A stretch of DNA of 64,000 bases from Methanohalophilus sp. RSK (lineage in GTDB: Archaea; Halobacteriota; Methanosarcinia; Methanosarcinales; Methanosarcinaceae): contig NZ_RDSK01000016.1 of the NCBI RefSeq assembly GCF_003722075.1, positions 1 to 64,000 of the forward strand. The letters are read 5' to 3'. This document shows, piece by piece, positions 47,105-55,862 of this stretch. The notes beneath the pieces were generated by a model. It did not search any database. It was given only the letters and a program-made list of their open reading frames with translations, and was not told the origin of the DNA. The first letter of the stretch is position 1. Every line of letters begins with the position of its first letter. Both the position numbers and the translations under genes were made by a program.

Positions 47105-47875
47105 ATGCAGATGGCACCACAAATGGGTTATGATAGAGCGATCACGGTTTTTAGTCCTGATGGCAGATTATTTCAGGTAGAATACGCCCGTGAGGCAGTA
47201 AAGAGAGGAACCACAGCTGCTGGAATCAAAGCCCGTGACGGTGTAGTCCTTCTGGTGGACAAAAGAATTACCAGTCATTTGATTGAAGCAGAATCCATTG
47301 AAAAGATATTCCAGATAGATGAGCATATCGGGGTAGCTACTTCGGGACTTGTGGCTGATGCACGTGCTCTTGTAGATCGTGCCAGAGTAGAAGCACAGGT
47401 TAATGTTGTTTCCTATGATGAGCCTATAAGCGTTGATGTGCTTTCAAAGAAGATTTGTGATCACAAGCAGACCTACACTCAGTACGGTGGTGTACGTCCC
47501 TATGGAACCGCTCTTTTAATAGCAGGTGTTGATGGCTCCACACCAAAACTTTTCGAAACAGACCCAAGTGGAGCATTACTTGAGTATAAGGCAACAGCTA
47601 TTGGTGCAGGTAGAAACGCCTTCATGGAAGTTTTCGAAGAAAAATACCAGGAAGGAATGGATCTGGATGAAGCTATTATGCTTGGTATGGAAGCCCTTTA
47701 CAATGCTTCTGACATGAAACTGGATGCATCCACTCTGGAAATAGGTGTGGTGAAAGTGGAAGATAAGATGTTCTCCAAATATTCCAGTCAGCAGGTTGAA
47801 TCCTATGTGGAGTGTATCCTTGAAAACCACAAAGGTGAAACCGAAGACGCAGAAGATGAAGAAGCAGAACAGTAA
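47105..47875 (+). CDS. psmA: Proteasome alpha subunit
   Basis: A 256-residue protein with the N-terminal helix [41 protein letters not shown], diagnostic for archaeal 20S alpha subunits, and [21 protein letters not shown]. The C-terminus is an acidic tail ([10 protein letters not shown]). It forms the outer rings with PsmB (19.2 kb) and is placed at the head of the exosome gene row. Confidence 0.97.
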   Translation: MQMAPQMGYDRAITVFSPDGRLFQVEYAREAVKRGTTAAGIKARDGVVLLVDKRITSHLIEAESIEKIFQIDEHIGVATSGLVADARALVDRARVEAQVNVVSYDEPISVDVLSKKICDHKQTYTQYGGVRPYGTALLIAGVDGSTPKLFETDPSGALLEYKATAIGAGRNAFMEVFEEKYQEGMDLDEAIMLGMEALYNASDMKLDASTLEIGVVKVEDKMFSKYSSQQVESYVECILENHKGETEDAEDEEAEQ

Positions 47876-47898
47876 ATCCAGTAAAGGTGTGAAAAATT

Positions 47899-48591
47899 AT
47901 GGTATCTCTTGATGAATCTTTAATCGCCCGCCTTAAGAAAGGTAGTAACCATTTTGAAGTGTTGGTTGACCCGGATGGTGCTTTTGAGTACAGGCAAGGA
48001 AATGATGTAAAGCTGGAGACAATTCTTGCTGTTGAAGATATTTTCTCCGATGCAAAGAAAGGAGACCATGCAGCAGAATCTGATATCATTAACAGTTTTG
48101 GAACGGATGACGTTTATGAAGTTGCAGGCAACATCATTATGCATGGAGAACTGCAGCTTACCCAGGAACAGAGAAAACATTTCCTTGAAGAAAAGACAAA
48201 GCAGGTTGTAAGCATTATTGCCCATAATGCGCTTAATCCGCAAACGCGTGCACCTCATCCACCGGCCCGTATTAAAACTGCAATGGAAGAAGCAAAAGTA
48301 CATATTGACCCTCTCAAAAATGTTGATGAGCAGGTAAAAATTGTGATGAAAGCAATTCGTCCAATAATCCCTATCAGGTTTGAAGAGGTCGATATTAAGG
48401 TACAGGTTCCTCCTTCATATGCAGCTAAATCTTACGGTGAAATAGCAAATTTCGGAAGCCTTGTAAAAGATAAATGGGAAAATGATGGTTCCTGGACAGC
48501 TGTAGTCAGGATGCCCGCAGGATTGCAGAATGATTTTTATGGTCTTATTAACAGGCTCACAAAAGGCGATGCTGAGACTGAGCTCTTATAA
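47899..48591 (+). CDS. Ribosome maturation protein SBDS homologue
   Basis: A 230-residue protein of the SBDS/Sdo1 family, with VSLDESLIARLKKGSNHFEVLVDPDGA, the middle QEQRKHFLEEKTKQVVSIIAHNALNPQTRAPHPPARIKTAMEEA and a C-terminal RRM-like domain (PIRFEEVDIKVQVPPSYAAKSYG). In archaea it helps release aIF6 from the large subunit. Placed between psmA and rrp4 in the exosome row. Confidence 0.95.
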   Translation: MVSLDESLIARLKKGSNHFEVLVDPDGAFEYRQGNDVKLETILAVEDIFSDAKKGDHAAESDIINSFGTDDVYEVAGNIIMHGELQLTQEQRKHFLEEKTKQVVSIIAHNALNPQTRAPHPPARIKTAMEEAKVHIDPLKNVDEQVKIVMKAIRPIIPIRFEEVDIKVQVPPSYAAKSYGEIANFGSLVKDKWENDGSWTAVVRMPAGLQNDFYGLINRLTKGDAETELL

Positions 48592-48603
48592 GGAGATTTC
48601 AGG

Positions 48604-49371
48604 ATGAAACGCAAAATCGTTTATCCCGGTCAGATGCTTTCCGAAAATGAAAAGCAAGCTGGAACAGGTACGTATGTACATGAAGGCAAAGTATACTCAC
48701 TGTTCTACGGGGTAGCCAATGATAAAAATCGTGTAACAGTTGTTCCTTTTTCAGGTAAGTACATACCGTCCCCCAGGGATTATGTGATCGGTTATGTAAT
48801 AGAAGTCACTTCATCCAACTGGATATTTGACATCGGCTCCCCTTATGACGGACTTCTTCATGTATCTGAATATCCCAAAAGGGTGGATAGTTCAATGATG
48901 CGAAAGGAAATAGGCATCGGGGATTGTGCGATTTTGCGTATAAAAGATGTTAATACTTCCATGAAAGTGGAACTTTCAATGAAGGATCGAGGTCTTCGCC
49001 GTCTGGATGAAGGCAGGATTATAGATGTATCCACTACGAAGGTTCCACGTATCATCGGGCATAATGGATCCATGGTTTCAATGCTCAAAAAGGAATCCAA
49101 TTGTGACATCTTCATAGGACAAAACGGAAGGATATGGTTAAAGGGTAAAGATGAGGATATGAACAGGCTGACACAGGCCATAGAGATTATCGAAAATAAA
49201 TCCCACACATCAGGATTGACCAACCATATTAGTGCTTTCCTGCGTTACGAAGAATCCGATGAAATAGAGGAAAAGGAAAAACCTGTACCCTTTACCAGTA
49301 GTAAGAAGGACTACACAGAAGACGCTTGCCGAAAAGTAGATGTGCTGCTTAGTGATGAAGATGAAAATTGA
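48604..49371 (+). CDS. rrp4: Exosome subunit Rrp4
   Basis: A 255-residue exosome cap protein. The N-terminal domain has RKIVYPGQMLSE, an S1 domain (SPRDYVIGYVIEVTSSNWIFDIGSPYDGLLHVSEY, about residues 55-100), and a KH domain with VPRIIGHNGSMVSMLKKESNCDIFIGQNG (about 145-180). It recruits RNA to the core. GGAG lies upstream. Confidence 0.95.
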   Translation: MKRKIVYPGQMLSENEKQAGTGTYVHEGKVYSLFYGVANDKNRVTVVPFSGKYIPSPRDYVIGYVIEVTSSNWIFDIGSPYDGLLHVSEYPKRVDSSMMRKEIGIGDCAILRIKDVNTSMKVELSMKDRGLRRLDEGRIIDVSTTKVPRIIGHNGSMVSMLKKESNCDIFIGQNGRIWLKGKDEDMNRLTQAIEIIENKSHTSGLTNHISAFLRYEESDEIEEKEKPVPFTSSKKDYTEDACRKVDVLLSDEDEN

Positions 49372-49421
49372 GCGGCCCTTTTAATATTTAATATACTGAG
49401 CAGGATTTTGGAGAACTTGTA

Positions 49422-50303
49422 ATGAGTGATAAACCGGAACGTTTTATTGATGATGAGGGTCTCCGCCTTGATGGAAGGCGTGTTGATGAGATCCGACCCA
49501 TGAAAGTAGAGATGGGTGTGCTTTCAAGAGCCGATGGCTCATGTTACCTTGAATGGGGAAATAATAAGGTGCTTGCAGCAGTTTATGGCCCCCGTGAACT
49601 GCACCCGAGAAGGATGCAGAAACCCAATGAAGTACTTGTGCGATACAAGTATAATATGGCCTCTTTTTCTGTGGAAGACAGGATAAGACCGGGTCCAAGC
49701 AGAAGAAGTACTGAGATATCTAAAGTCAGTGGAGAAGCTTTTGAACCTGTTGTGATGACACAATATTATCCCGGTGCTGTAATAGATGTATTCGCAGAAG
49801 TATTACAGGCCGATGCAGGGACCAGGACCGCTGCTATCAATGCAGCAACACTTGCTCTTGCAGATGCTGGCATACCCATGAAAGGGCTTGTTTCAGCCTG
49901 TGCAGTAGGCAAAGTTGATGGGCAGCTTGTTCTTGATCTCAACAAACCAGAAGATAATTATGGTCAGGCTGATCTTCCTGTCGCAATGACCCAGGATGGG
50001 GAAATAACTCTTCTCCAGATGGATGGCCACCTTACTCCTGAAGAACTTGAAGAAGGCCTGGAGATGGTTAAAAAAGGCTGCCAGCAAATTCTTGAAATTC
50101 AGCGTGAAGCCCTTGTTTCCAGATATGGGAATGAGGATGAAGAAGCTGAAGAGGAAAGTCCAGAAGAAGTCCCTGAATCAGAAGAAGAGGAAGAAGAAGA
50201 AGAAAGGGATGACTCATTCGACAATGAAGAATCTGAAGCAGAAAACGCGGATGAAAATGATGTAACCGAAGAGGATGAGGGTGAAGAAGATGAGCGGCAG
50301 TGA
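49422..50303 (+). CDS. rrp41: Exosome subunit Rrp41, catalytic, with long acidic tail
   Basis: A 293-residue RNase PH-like protein, longer than the usual 240 or so. The catalytic core begins [20 protein letters not shown] and includes [36 protein letters not shown] and [25 protein letters not shown]. After about residue 230 comes a tail of about 60 residues made almost only of Glu, Asp and Ser. Rrp41 is the phosphorolytic active subunit with Rrp42. Its last 14 bases overlap the rrp42 start. Confidence 0.94.
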   Translation: MSDKPERFIDDEGLRLDGRRVDEIRPMKVEMGVLSRADGSCYLEWGNNKVLAAVYGPRELHPRRMQKPNEVLVRYKYNMASFSVEDRIRPGPSRRSTEISKVSGEAFEPVVMTQYYPGAVIDVFAEVLQADAGTRTAAINAATLALADAGIPMKGLVSACAVGKVDGQLVLDLNKPEDNYGQADLPVAMTQDGEITLLQMDGHLTPEELEEGLEMVKKGCQQILEIQREALVSRYGNEDEEAEEESPEEVPESEEEEEEEERDDSFDNEESEAENADENDVTEEDEGEEDERQ

Positions 50304-51075
50304 GGTTATTTCCAGACTCAAAAGGGATTATATTTACAACCTTATGCTCAAGGGTGAACGTGAAGACGGTCGCCAATTCGATGAGCTAAGGGATATTGCT
50401 CTTGAAACAAGTATTATCGATAAGGCAGAAGGCTCTGCAATGGTGCAGTATGGGGATACTCAGGTAATGGTGGGTGTCAAAATGCAGGTTGGTACTCCTT
50501 TCCCCGATAGTCCTGCAGAAGGAGTTATCATTACCAGTATGGAACTTAATCCAATTGCTTCGCCTGACTTTGAAGCAGGTCCTCCAAGAGAGAAAGCTAT
50601 CGAGATGGCCAGGATTGTAGATAGAGGCATAAGGGAATCTGGCGCAATAGATATAAACAAGCTCTGTATTACGGGAGGCGAAGAGGTATGGATGGTTTTC
50701 ATTGATGTCCATGTTCTGAATAATTCCGGAAATATACTTGATGCCGCATCCCTGGGTGCAATCGCTGCCCTTATGACTACAACAGTACCTTCTGAAAGAG
50801 AAGGAAAAGGTGAAGATTACTCCATGCCTGTGCGTGAAATGCCTGTGGGTATATCACTGATCAAGATTGGTGATGAAATGGTGTTAGATCCCACTTATGG
50901 TGAAGAATCAGTATGTGAAACAAGAATTGCCATATCCTCTAATCAGGATGGTTCCATTTGTTCAATGCAAAAAAGTGGTTCAGGTAGTTTGACACCGGCA
51001 CAAGTTGTTAAGGCAAGTAAGATCGCGAAGGAAAAAGGCGAGATTATACGAGAAAAGTATTTATTGGAAATATGA
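50290..51075 (+). CDS. rrp42: Exosome subunit Rrp42
   Basis: A 261-residue RNase PH-like protein from ATG 50290 (GGTGAAG directly ahead, inside rrp41); an earlier ATG (50275) is less typical. It has the Rrp42 features [54 protein letters not shown] and [18 protein letters not shown]. It forms the hexameric core with Rrp41 and helps bind RNA but is not itself catalytic. Confidence 0.95.
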   Translation: MSGSEVISRLKRDYIYNLMLKGEREDGRQFDELRDIALETSIIDKAEGSAMVQYGDTQVMVGVKMQVGTPFPDSPAEGVIITSMELNPIASPDFEAGPPREKAIEMARIVDRGIRESGAIDINKLCITGGEEVWMVFIDVHVLNNSGNILDAASLGAIAALMTTTVPSEREGKGEDYSMPVREMPVGISLIKIGDEMVLDPTYGEESVCETRIAISSNQDGSICSMQKSGSGSLTPAQVVKASKIAKEKGEIIREKYLLEI

Positions 51076-51118
51076 GTAACAGGGTTTTTAGATCATACCC
51101 TCCAAGGAGACAATTATC

Positions 51119-51406
51119 ATGGCAAAAAAGTATTCAAAAAAGGGAAGGGTTTCCCGTTCAGCAGGAAGGTACGGTACCAGATACGGTCGTAAGGATCGTA
51201 AACTTGTTGGAGATATCGAAGAACGAACACATATGCCACATACCTGTGTAAAATGTGACAGGCCTACTGTAAAAAGGGTCGGCACAGGTATCTGGGAATG
51301 CAAAAAATGTGGCCACACCTTTGCAGGTGGTACCTACACCCCATCCACTTCAGTGGGCAAAACGATATCCAGAACCGTTAAAAAGGCAGTAGAACAGGTT
51401 GAGTAA
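51119..51406 (+). CDS. rpl37ae: Ribosomal protein eL43 (L37Ae)
   Basis: A 95-residue basic zinc protein: [28 protein letters not shown], then the zinc ribbon CVKCDR ... [15 protein letters not shown]. It follows rrp42 by 43 bases with AAGGAGA-type sequence ahead. Confidence 0.95.
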   Translation: MAKKYSKKGRVSRSAGRYGTRYGRKDRKLVGDIEERTHMPHTCVKCDRPTVKRVGTGIWECKKCGHTFAGGTYTPSTSVGKTISRTVKKAVEQVE

Positions 51407-51411
51407 TAGAT

Positions 51412-51549
51412 ATGGATTATAAATGTACCCGGTGTAAAAGAGCAGTTGAAATTGACTACCAGTACACCGGAATACGCTGTCCTTATTGTGGGAATCGCAT
51501 TCTTGTAAAAGGAAGACCTACCACTATAAAGACATTGAAAGCAGAGTGA
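51412..51549 (+). CDS. rpoP: RNA polymerase subunit P (Rpb12-like)
   Basis: A 45-residue protein with the zinc motif [12 protein letters not shown] ... [15 protein letters not shown], typical of archaeal RpoP. It starts five bases after the eL43 stop. The frame ends at TGA 51547-51549. Confidence 0.95.
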   Translation: MDYKCTRCKRAVEIDYQYTGIRCPYCGNRILVKGRPTTIKTLKAE

Positions 51550-51553
51550 GAGG

Positions 51554-52006
51554 ATGTTAATTTCCTCATCACGCTCTCCTTCACCTCCAACCCGTACCCT
51601 TTGTAAGTATCTTGCATCTTTTTTTCACTGCGAGTATGTCACACGGGGTAAAAGTGGTTTGGAGGACATACTGTATGGTATGGATACTGAAACCCTGCTT
51701 ATTGTAGGGCAATATCATGGCAATCCTGCAAGTCTTACATTTTTTGATAGTGAAGGGCAACAACAATTATCCATATGGATGAATGTTGTATTTTATGACA
51801 AGCCCAAAAAATCCTCTTCAAAGGGCAATATGCCAGCCATTAAAGGCGGGGGCACATTGGCAGGATTGCTCGTTGAATTATTACCTGAGAGTGATAATAA
51901 CTCCGGGTGTTCTATTCAGGTAGCTGATGACTTAATGAGCTTTTATTGTAATGGCAAAAGTCTATTCGATCTAAAGATAAAAGGGTTCAAGACAATGGAT
52001 GATTAA
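51554..52006 (+). CDS. Brix-domain ribosome biogenesis protein
   Basis: A 150-residue protein with the archaeal Brix pattern: LISSSRSPSPPTRTLCKYLASFF near the N-terminus, then CEYVTRGK and LLIVGQYHGNPASLTFFD. It is a short archaeal relative of Imp4/Brix and probably assists rRNA assembly. It lies between rpoP and pcc1. Confidence 0.88.
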   Translation: MLISSSRSPSPPTRTLCKYLASFFHCEYVTRGKSGLEDILYGMDTETLLIVGQYHGNPASLTFFDSEGQQQLSIWMNVVFYDKPKKSSSKGNMPAIKGGGTLAGLLVELLPESDNNSGCSIQVADDLMSFYCNGKSLFDLKIKGFKTMDD

Positions 52007-52008
52007 GT

Positions 52009-52251
52009 ATGGATTCATATTCAGAAACAATCATTGAAACCCCTGATGCCCGCACATTGTATCTGTCTGTAAAACCAGAACTGGATAGATTGGTTACCGA
52101 CCGTTCATCAATAGAAATAGATGTCAAAGACTATCAGTTGATAATGAGAGTTACATCAGATGACCTAATATCGATGAGGTCCACATTGAATACCTGGTAT
52201 AGGCTGATCAAAGTAGCATCCGAGATGGTCACTCTGACATCCCCAAACTAA
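52009..52251 (+). CDS. pcc1: KEOPS complex subunit Pcc1
   Basis: An 80-residue protein with the Pcc1 pattern: ETPDARTLYLSVKPEL, IEIDVKDYQLIMRVTSDDLISMRSTLNTWYRLIKVASEMV. It is the dimerisation subunit of KEOPS, which with Sua5 (4.5 kb) makes t6A in tRNA. It starts two bases after the Brix gene. Confidence 0.9.
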   Translation: MDSYSETIIETPDARTLYLSVKPELDRLVTDRSSIEIDVKDYQLIMRVTSDDLISMRSTLNTWYRLIKVASEMVTLTSPN

Positions 52252-52342
52252 TTTTCATCCTGTCTTATACATACTTTGGATATCCATATTCGGTGAAAAA
52301 CTTTAAATCCAGTATTGTTCAAATTTAACTTGGAGGGAGTTT

Positions 52343-52483
52343 ATGGCTCTTAAAACATGTAAAAAAAACAGTGAGAGGCCTCTTTGTTTATGGGTCCGTG
52401 CCTGCAAAAAATTCAATAAAATAGCAAAACAGCAGGATTATTACGAGGGAAGTCGCCTATCAAATGAAGAAGACGAAGTTTAA
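52343..52483 (+). CDS. Small Cys/Lys protein, 46 residues
   Basis: ATG 52343 is preceded by GGAGGGAG at a good distance. The protein begins MALKTCKKNSERPLCLWV and has three Cys and many Lys, then an acidic tail (SNEEDEV). A TATA-like CTTTAAATC lies near 52300. Real-gene signals are good; the function is unknown. Confidence 0.55.
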   Translation: MALKTCKKNSERPLCLWVRACKKFNKIAKQQDYYEGSRLSNEEDEV

Positions 52484-52526
52484 TTTATGTTGGCCCATGC
52501 AGTTAAAGGGTAATGGAATTCAAAAA

Positions 52527-53711
52527 TCATTCATATTTATCCCTGGCCTTTGTTTGGGCTTTTCTTATAATTTCCCTGACCGGAATTCCGGTCATTTTTG
52601 AGATCTCTTTACAATCATCATATTCTGCTGAGATATGTAATATGCCACTGTCTGGTGTATGGGCTATCTTGATTGCAATTTGATAGTCAATATCGTTAAT
52701 TTCAAGTTCAACGGTCCCCATCCTGCGGTCTGCTATATACCGGTGCTTTGTTGGGATGGCCCGGATGCCAAGACTTCCGGTTTCTTCCATGATTATTCTG
52801 GCAAGTTCTTCACCATGATGTGAGTGGGTTACAACCTTGATGATATGTCCTGCTCTTCCCTTTTTCATTGTTGCAGGTATTATGGATACGTCTTTAGCAC
52901 CATTTTCCATTAAACGGTCAAAAAGATTTCCCAGTACTTCCCCGGTTACATCGTCTACATTTGTTTCAAGTACTTCCACTTCATCCCTGGATAAGGATTT
53001 TTCTGTTTCTATCATAAAAGTACGCAGCACATTAGGCCAATCAGTGTCTATATCTCCTGCCCCGTGTCCGGTATCCCGAACCTTTCCGGCAGGAATAGAG
53101 GGGATGGTTTTTGCAAAGTGTGCCAGTAAAGCAGCTCCTGTGGGTGTTAGGAGTTCTGTGTTTCCTTTGCCATAAAATTCCAGTCCCGATGCTTTTAATA
53201 TTTCAAGGGTTGCGGGGGCAGGTATTGGCATGATCCCATGAGATGTGTTTACCGTTCCTGTCCCTGTATTTATAGGTAGGCAAAGTACCTCTCTGGTGCC
53301 CAGCTGATGGATTGCAATGCATGAGCCTATGATATCTGCAAGAGCATCAGTTTGTCCCACTTCATGAAAATGTAATTCTTCAATTGGTTTTCCATGAACC
53401 TTTGATTCAGCATCTGCAAGGATACCGAAAACACTGATAGCATCGTTTTCTATATCTGAAGCAAGGCCGCATCCCTTTATGAAATTCTTGATTTCCCGGT
53501 AACTGCGGGCAGTTTCAAAGCCAGGTATATTGAATTTGACATCAACAGATTCAATTCCCAGTTTGATTTTTTTTTCAAAAAACATTGAGATATCAAGGAT
53601 TGATTCGAGTGTCTCTTTTATTTTGCTTCCATCAGCCCCAAGTGAAATCAATGAACCCATAATCATATCGCCGGCAGCACCGGAGAACGGATCGAATAGT
53701 ATAATTTTCAT
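52527..53711 (-). CDS. larC: LarC-type nickel-insertion protein
   Basis: A 394-residue protein of the LarC (TIGR00299) family: ILFDPFSGAAGDMIMGSLISLGADGSKIKE, HFHEVGQTDALADIIGSCIAIH, HGIMPIPAPATLEIL, LLTPTGAALLAHFA and TNVDDVTGEVLGNLFDRLMENGAKDVSI. In bacteria LarC inserts nickel into the pincer cofactor made by LarB and LarE. The gene overlaps larB by four bases. No LarE gene is in the window. Confidence 0.92.
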   Translation of the reverse strand: MKIILFDPFSGAAGDMIMGSLISLGADGSKIKETLESILDISMFFEKKIKLGIESVDVKFNIPGFETARSYREIKNFIKGCGLASDIENDAISVFGILADAESKVHGKPIEELHFHEVGQTDALADIIGSCIAIHQLGTREVLCLPINTGTGTVNTSHGIMPIPAPATLEILKASGLEFYGKGNTELLTPTGAALLAHFAKTIPSIPAGKVRDTGHGAGDIDTDWPNVLRTFMIETEKSLSRDEVEVLETNVDDVTGEVLGNLFDRLMENGAKDVSIIPATMKKGRAGHIIKVVTHSHHGEELARIIMEETGSLGIRAIPTKHRYIADRRMGTVELEINDIDYQIAIKIAHTPDSGILHISAEYDDCKEISKMTGIPVREIIRKAQTKARDKYE

Positions 53712-54523
53712 GATAACCGGCCTTGTTGATTCTCAATAACCGTTGAATCAGTCTGTTCTCTTGCAGCAGCAACCGTATTTGCGATTCTGCCTGCGAATGC
53801 TCCGGCAACAAAACCTGCATCTATGTTAACAACAGACAGAACCGAGCATGACTGTAGCATCGAATATAGGGCAGCTTCACCCTTTGCCCCGATTCCATAT
53901 CCTGTGGATACAGGCAGGCCTATTACAGGTACATCAAAAAGGCTCGATACCACGGTTGGCAATGTACCCTCCCGGCCGGCGGCAACCACTACAGCATCCG
54001 GTTTGTCAGATTCCAGGTTCTTTACTTCGTTGAGTAACCTGTGAAGACCGGCAACTCCCATATCATATATCTTCACAGTCTCACATCCCATCTCCGCTGC
54101 CGTCATCCGCGCTTCTTCTGCAACATTGATATCAGCAGTACCGGCTGAAATTATAGCCACAACACCTCCGGTCTTTACGATGGGTGTCCCGTCATGCACA
54201 GCTGCAGTCCTGTGATGGATTCCCCAATTTATCCATTCACTGCCAAATTCATTTTCCAGACATGAGGATTGATCTTCGCTAAGGCGGGTTATAAGGACAC
54301 GACCCGTTGCCTCAATCTGGGCTTTTGCAATTTTTAGAATATCTTCCGATGTTTTTTCTTCTGCAAGTACTGCTTCCATGATGCCGGTCCTGTGTTTCCT
54401 GAAGGTATCGATGTTGGCGACATCACATACCGGAACATAACCCAGGGATCGGATACAGGCCTGGGTGTCATCAATTCCGATTTTACCGTTTTTGTATTTC
54501 TGAAGAAGATCTTTGAGATTCAT
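53708..54523 (-). CDS. larB: LarB-type pyridinium carboxylase
   Basis: A 271-residue protein of the AIR-carboxylase-like LarB family. It includes GYVPVCDVANIDTFRKHRTGIMEAVLAEEKTSEDI, SAGTADINVAEEARMTAAEMG and YDMGVAGLHRLL. It carboxylates nicotinic acid adenine dinucleotide for the nickel pincer. ATG 54523 is used (AGAGGTCA ahead); the upstream Met at 54562 lies in leader sequence. Together with larC it implies a nickel-pincer racemase or epimerase in the host, unless the pair acts on other substrates. Confidence 0.9.
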   Translation of the reverse strand: MNLKDLLQKYKNGKIGIDDTQACIRSLGYVPVCDVANIDTFRKHRTGIMEAVLAEEKTSEDILKIAKAQIEATGRVLITRLSEDQSSCLENEFGSEWINWGIHHRTAAVHDGTPIVKTGGVVAIISAGTADINVAEEARMTAAEMGCETVKIYDMGVAGLHRLLNEVKNLESDKPDAVVVAAGREGTLPTVVSSLFDVPVIGLPVSTGYGIGAKGEAALYSMLQSCSVLSVVNIDAGFVAGAFAGRIANTVAAAREQTDSTVIENQQGRLS

Positions 54524-54632
54524 TGTTGACCTCTCTATCCTGTAATGAATTGTATATTGCAATATAATTCATATATGTGGCTATCTATTATAGTTGTAAT
54601 TATTCCTTATAGGGACAACAAGAGAAATAATC

Positions 54633-55169
54633 ATGAAAAACCCAGCGGGAGACAAACCACAAATCGATGATAGTGCCTGGATTGCTGACAGCGCCGTTGT
54701 GATGGGAAATGTGAGGATAGCAGCAGATGTCCTTGTAGCACCAAATGCTGTAATACGGGCAGATGAACCGGGTGCATCTATTGTTATCGGAAAAGGATGT
54801 AATATTCAGGACAATGTGGTTCTTCATGGCGTTGAAGGATCGAAAGTATTTATCGCTGAAGATACCTCACTGGCTCATGGGTGTATCGTGCATGGACCGT
54901 GCCAGCTGGGTAAAAGGTGTTTCATAGGTTTCGGTGCGGTAGTATTTGACAGTGTCCTCGAAGATGATGTGGTGGTACTTCATAATGCTACAGTGCAGGG
55001 CGTCCGTCTCCCTTCATCCAAAAATGTGCCTGTAGGCCGCACGGTGCTGAGCGAAAAAGATGTCACAGAATTGCCATTGGTCGATCAGGGCCTAATGGAT
55101 TTTAAGCACAAAGTTTCCAGTGTGAACCTGGATCTTGTTGAAGGTTATCGTAAGATGGATCGTGCCTGA
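54633..55169 (+). CDS. Gamma carbonic anhydrase-like left-handed beta-helix protein
   Basis: A 178-residue hexapeptide-repeat protein. It begins with DSAWIADSAVVMGNVRIAADVLVAPNAVIRADEPGASI, and has the three zinc-ligand His positions in VVLHG and LAHGCIVHG near residues 67-90. This is the CamH/YrdA type of gamma carbonic anhydrase fold. Activity would need confirming. It is a single gene between divergent larB and convergent DGC genes. Confidence 0.85.
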   Translation: MKNPAGDKPQIDDSAWIADSAVVMGNVRIAADVLVAPNAVIRADEPGASIVIGKGCNIQDNVVLHGVEGSKVFIAEDTSLAHGCIVHGPCQLGKRCFIGFGAVVFDSVLEDDVVVLHNATVQGVRLPSSKNVPVGRTVLSEKDVTELPLVDQGLMDFKHKVSSVNLDLVEGYRKMDRA

Positions 55170-55178
55170 GCAAAAAAC

Positions 55179-55201
55179 ATGGAAGGTAAATCCCCTTCCA
55201 T
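55179..55201. terminator. Hairpin between convergent genes
   Basis: An 8-bp perfect inverted repeat, ATGGAAGG / CCTTCCAT (55179-55186 and 55194-55201), separates the carbonic anhydrase and DGC genes. Either transcript could end here. Confidence 0.5.
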
Positions 55202-55225
55202 TAAATTAGAATCTAGTTTTGGACT

Positions 55226-55588
55226 TTAAGAATTGATCTTTTTAAGAACTTCATTGACCTGTTCCTGTTTGAGATCCAGATCCTTGTTTTTCTTGATGCC
55301 AAGTTCGGTTATGATTATATGCTCACTGACATCGATCCCGGCATTTTCCAGGGTTTTCTTCGCACAGTTTAGCGGGCATCCATCAATAGCCACGACGTCA
55401 TCAGCTCCTTCTGCTGATTTCATAAGGCCTGCAATACGGCCACCGATGCCTACTGTACACATCATGTTTCCCTTGCCATTTTTGGTCATTTCGATTGCTG
55501 CCTGATTTGCCAGCTGTCCTACGTTGGAGGCTCCCGAACAGGGGAATATTCCTACGACTGAGGAACAACAACAGTTATTATCGGTCAT
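55226..55588 (-). CDS. DGC-domain cysteine protein
   Basis: A 120-residue protein with a Cys-rich N-terminus (NCCCSSVVGIFPCSGASNVG) and the DGC motif DGCPLNCAKKTLENAG near residue 70. Such proteins are annotated as putative zinc-binding. It is the last gene of a four-gene minus-strand operon with a thioredoxin-like protein, a phosphoesterase and a permease. Confidence 0.85.
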   Translation of the reverse strand: MTDNNCCCSSVVGIFPCSGASNVGQLANQAAIEMTKNGKGNMMCTVGIGGRIAGLMKSAEGADDVVAIDGCPLNCAKKTLENAGIDVSEHIIITELGIKKNKDLDLKQEQVNEVLKKINS

Positions 55589-55601
55589 ATTTTCCCTCTG
55601 G

Positions 55602-55832
55602 TTATTGTATCCATTCCTTTACGTCATCGACCGAAGGAATCTTGCCCGCAATCTTTACATCGCCATTGACCACAACACCGGGTGTTATCATTACACCGTA
55701 ATCCATAATACTGTTTATATCTTCAACTTTTGTGATCTCGGCTTCAATTCCTGCTTCTTTTACTGCCTTTTCGACAACTTCAAAGGTCTTCTTGCACTTT
55801 GCACATCCGGTTCCAAGAATTTCTATTTTCAT
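55602..55832 (-). CDS. Thioredoxin-like small redox protein
   Basis: A 76-residue thioredoxin-fold protein (MTH895-like group). It starts MKIEILGTGCAKCKKTFEVV, with the active pair at Cys10 and Cys13, and has VMITPGVVVNGDVKIAGKIP with the cis-Pro in place. Relatives reduce disulfides or metal-bound thiols. The gene lies 13 bases before the DGC gene. Confidence 0.92.
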   Translation of the reverse strand: MKIEILGTGCAKCKKTFEVVEKAVKEAGIEAEITKVEDINSIMDYGVMITPGVVVNGDVKIAGKIPSVDDVKEWIQ

Positions 55833-55862
55833 TTGGTTTTCTCCTTTAATTTTTCCTATTAG

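Noticed and set aside
52527-55169. larC-larB-carbonic anhydrase as one operon
   Set aside because: The carbonic anhydrase gene is on the opposite strand with its own start and leader.
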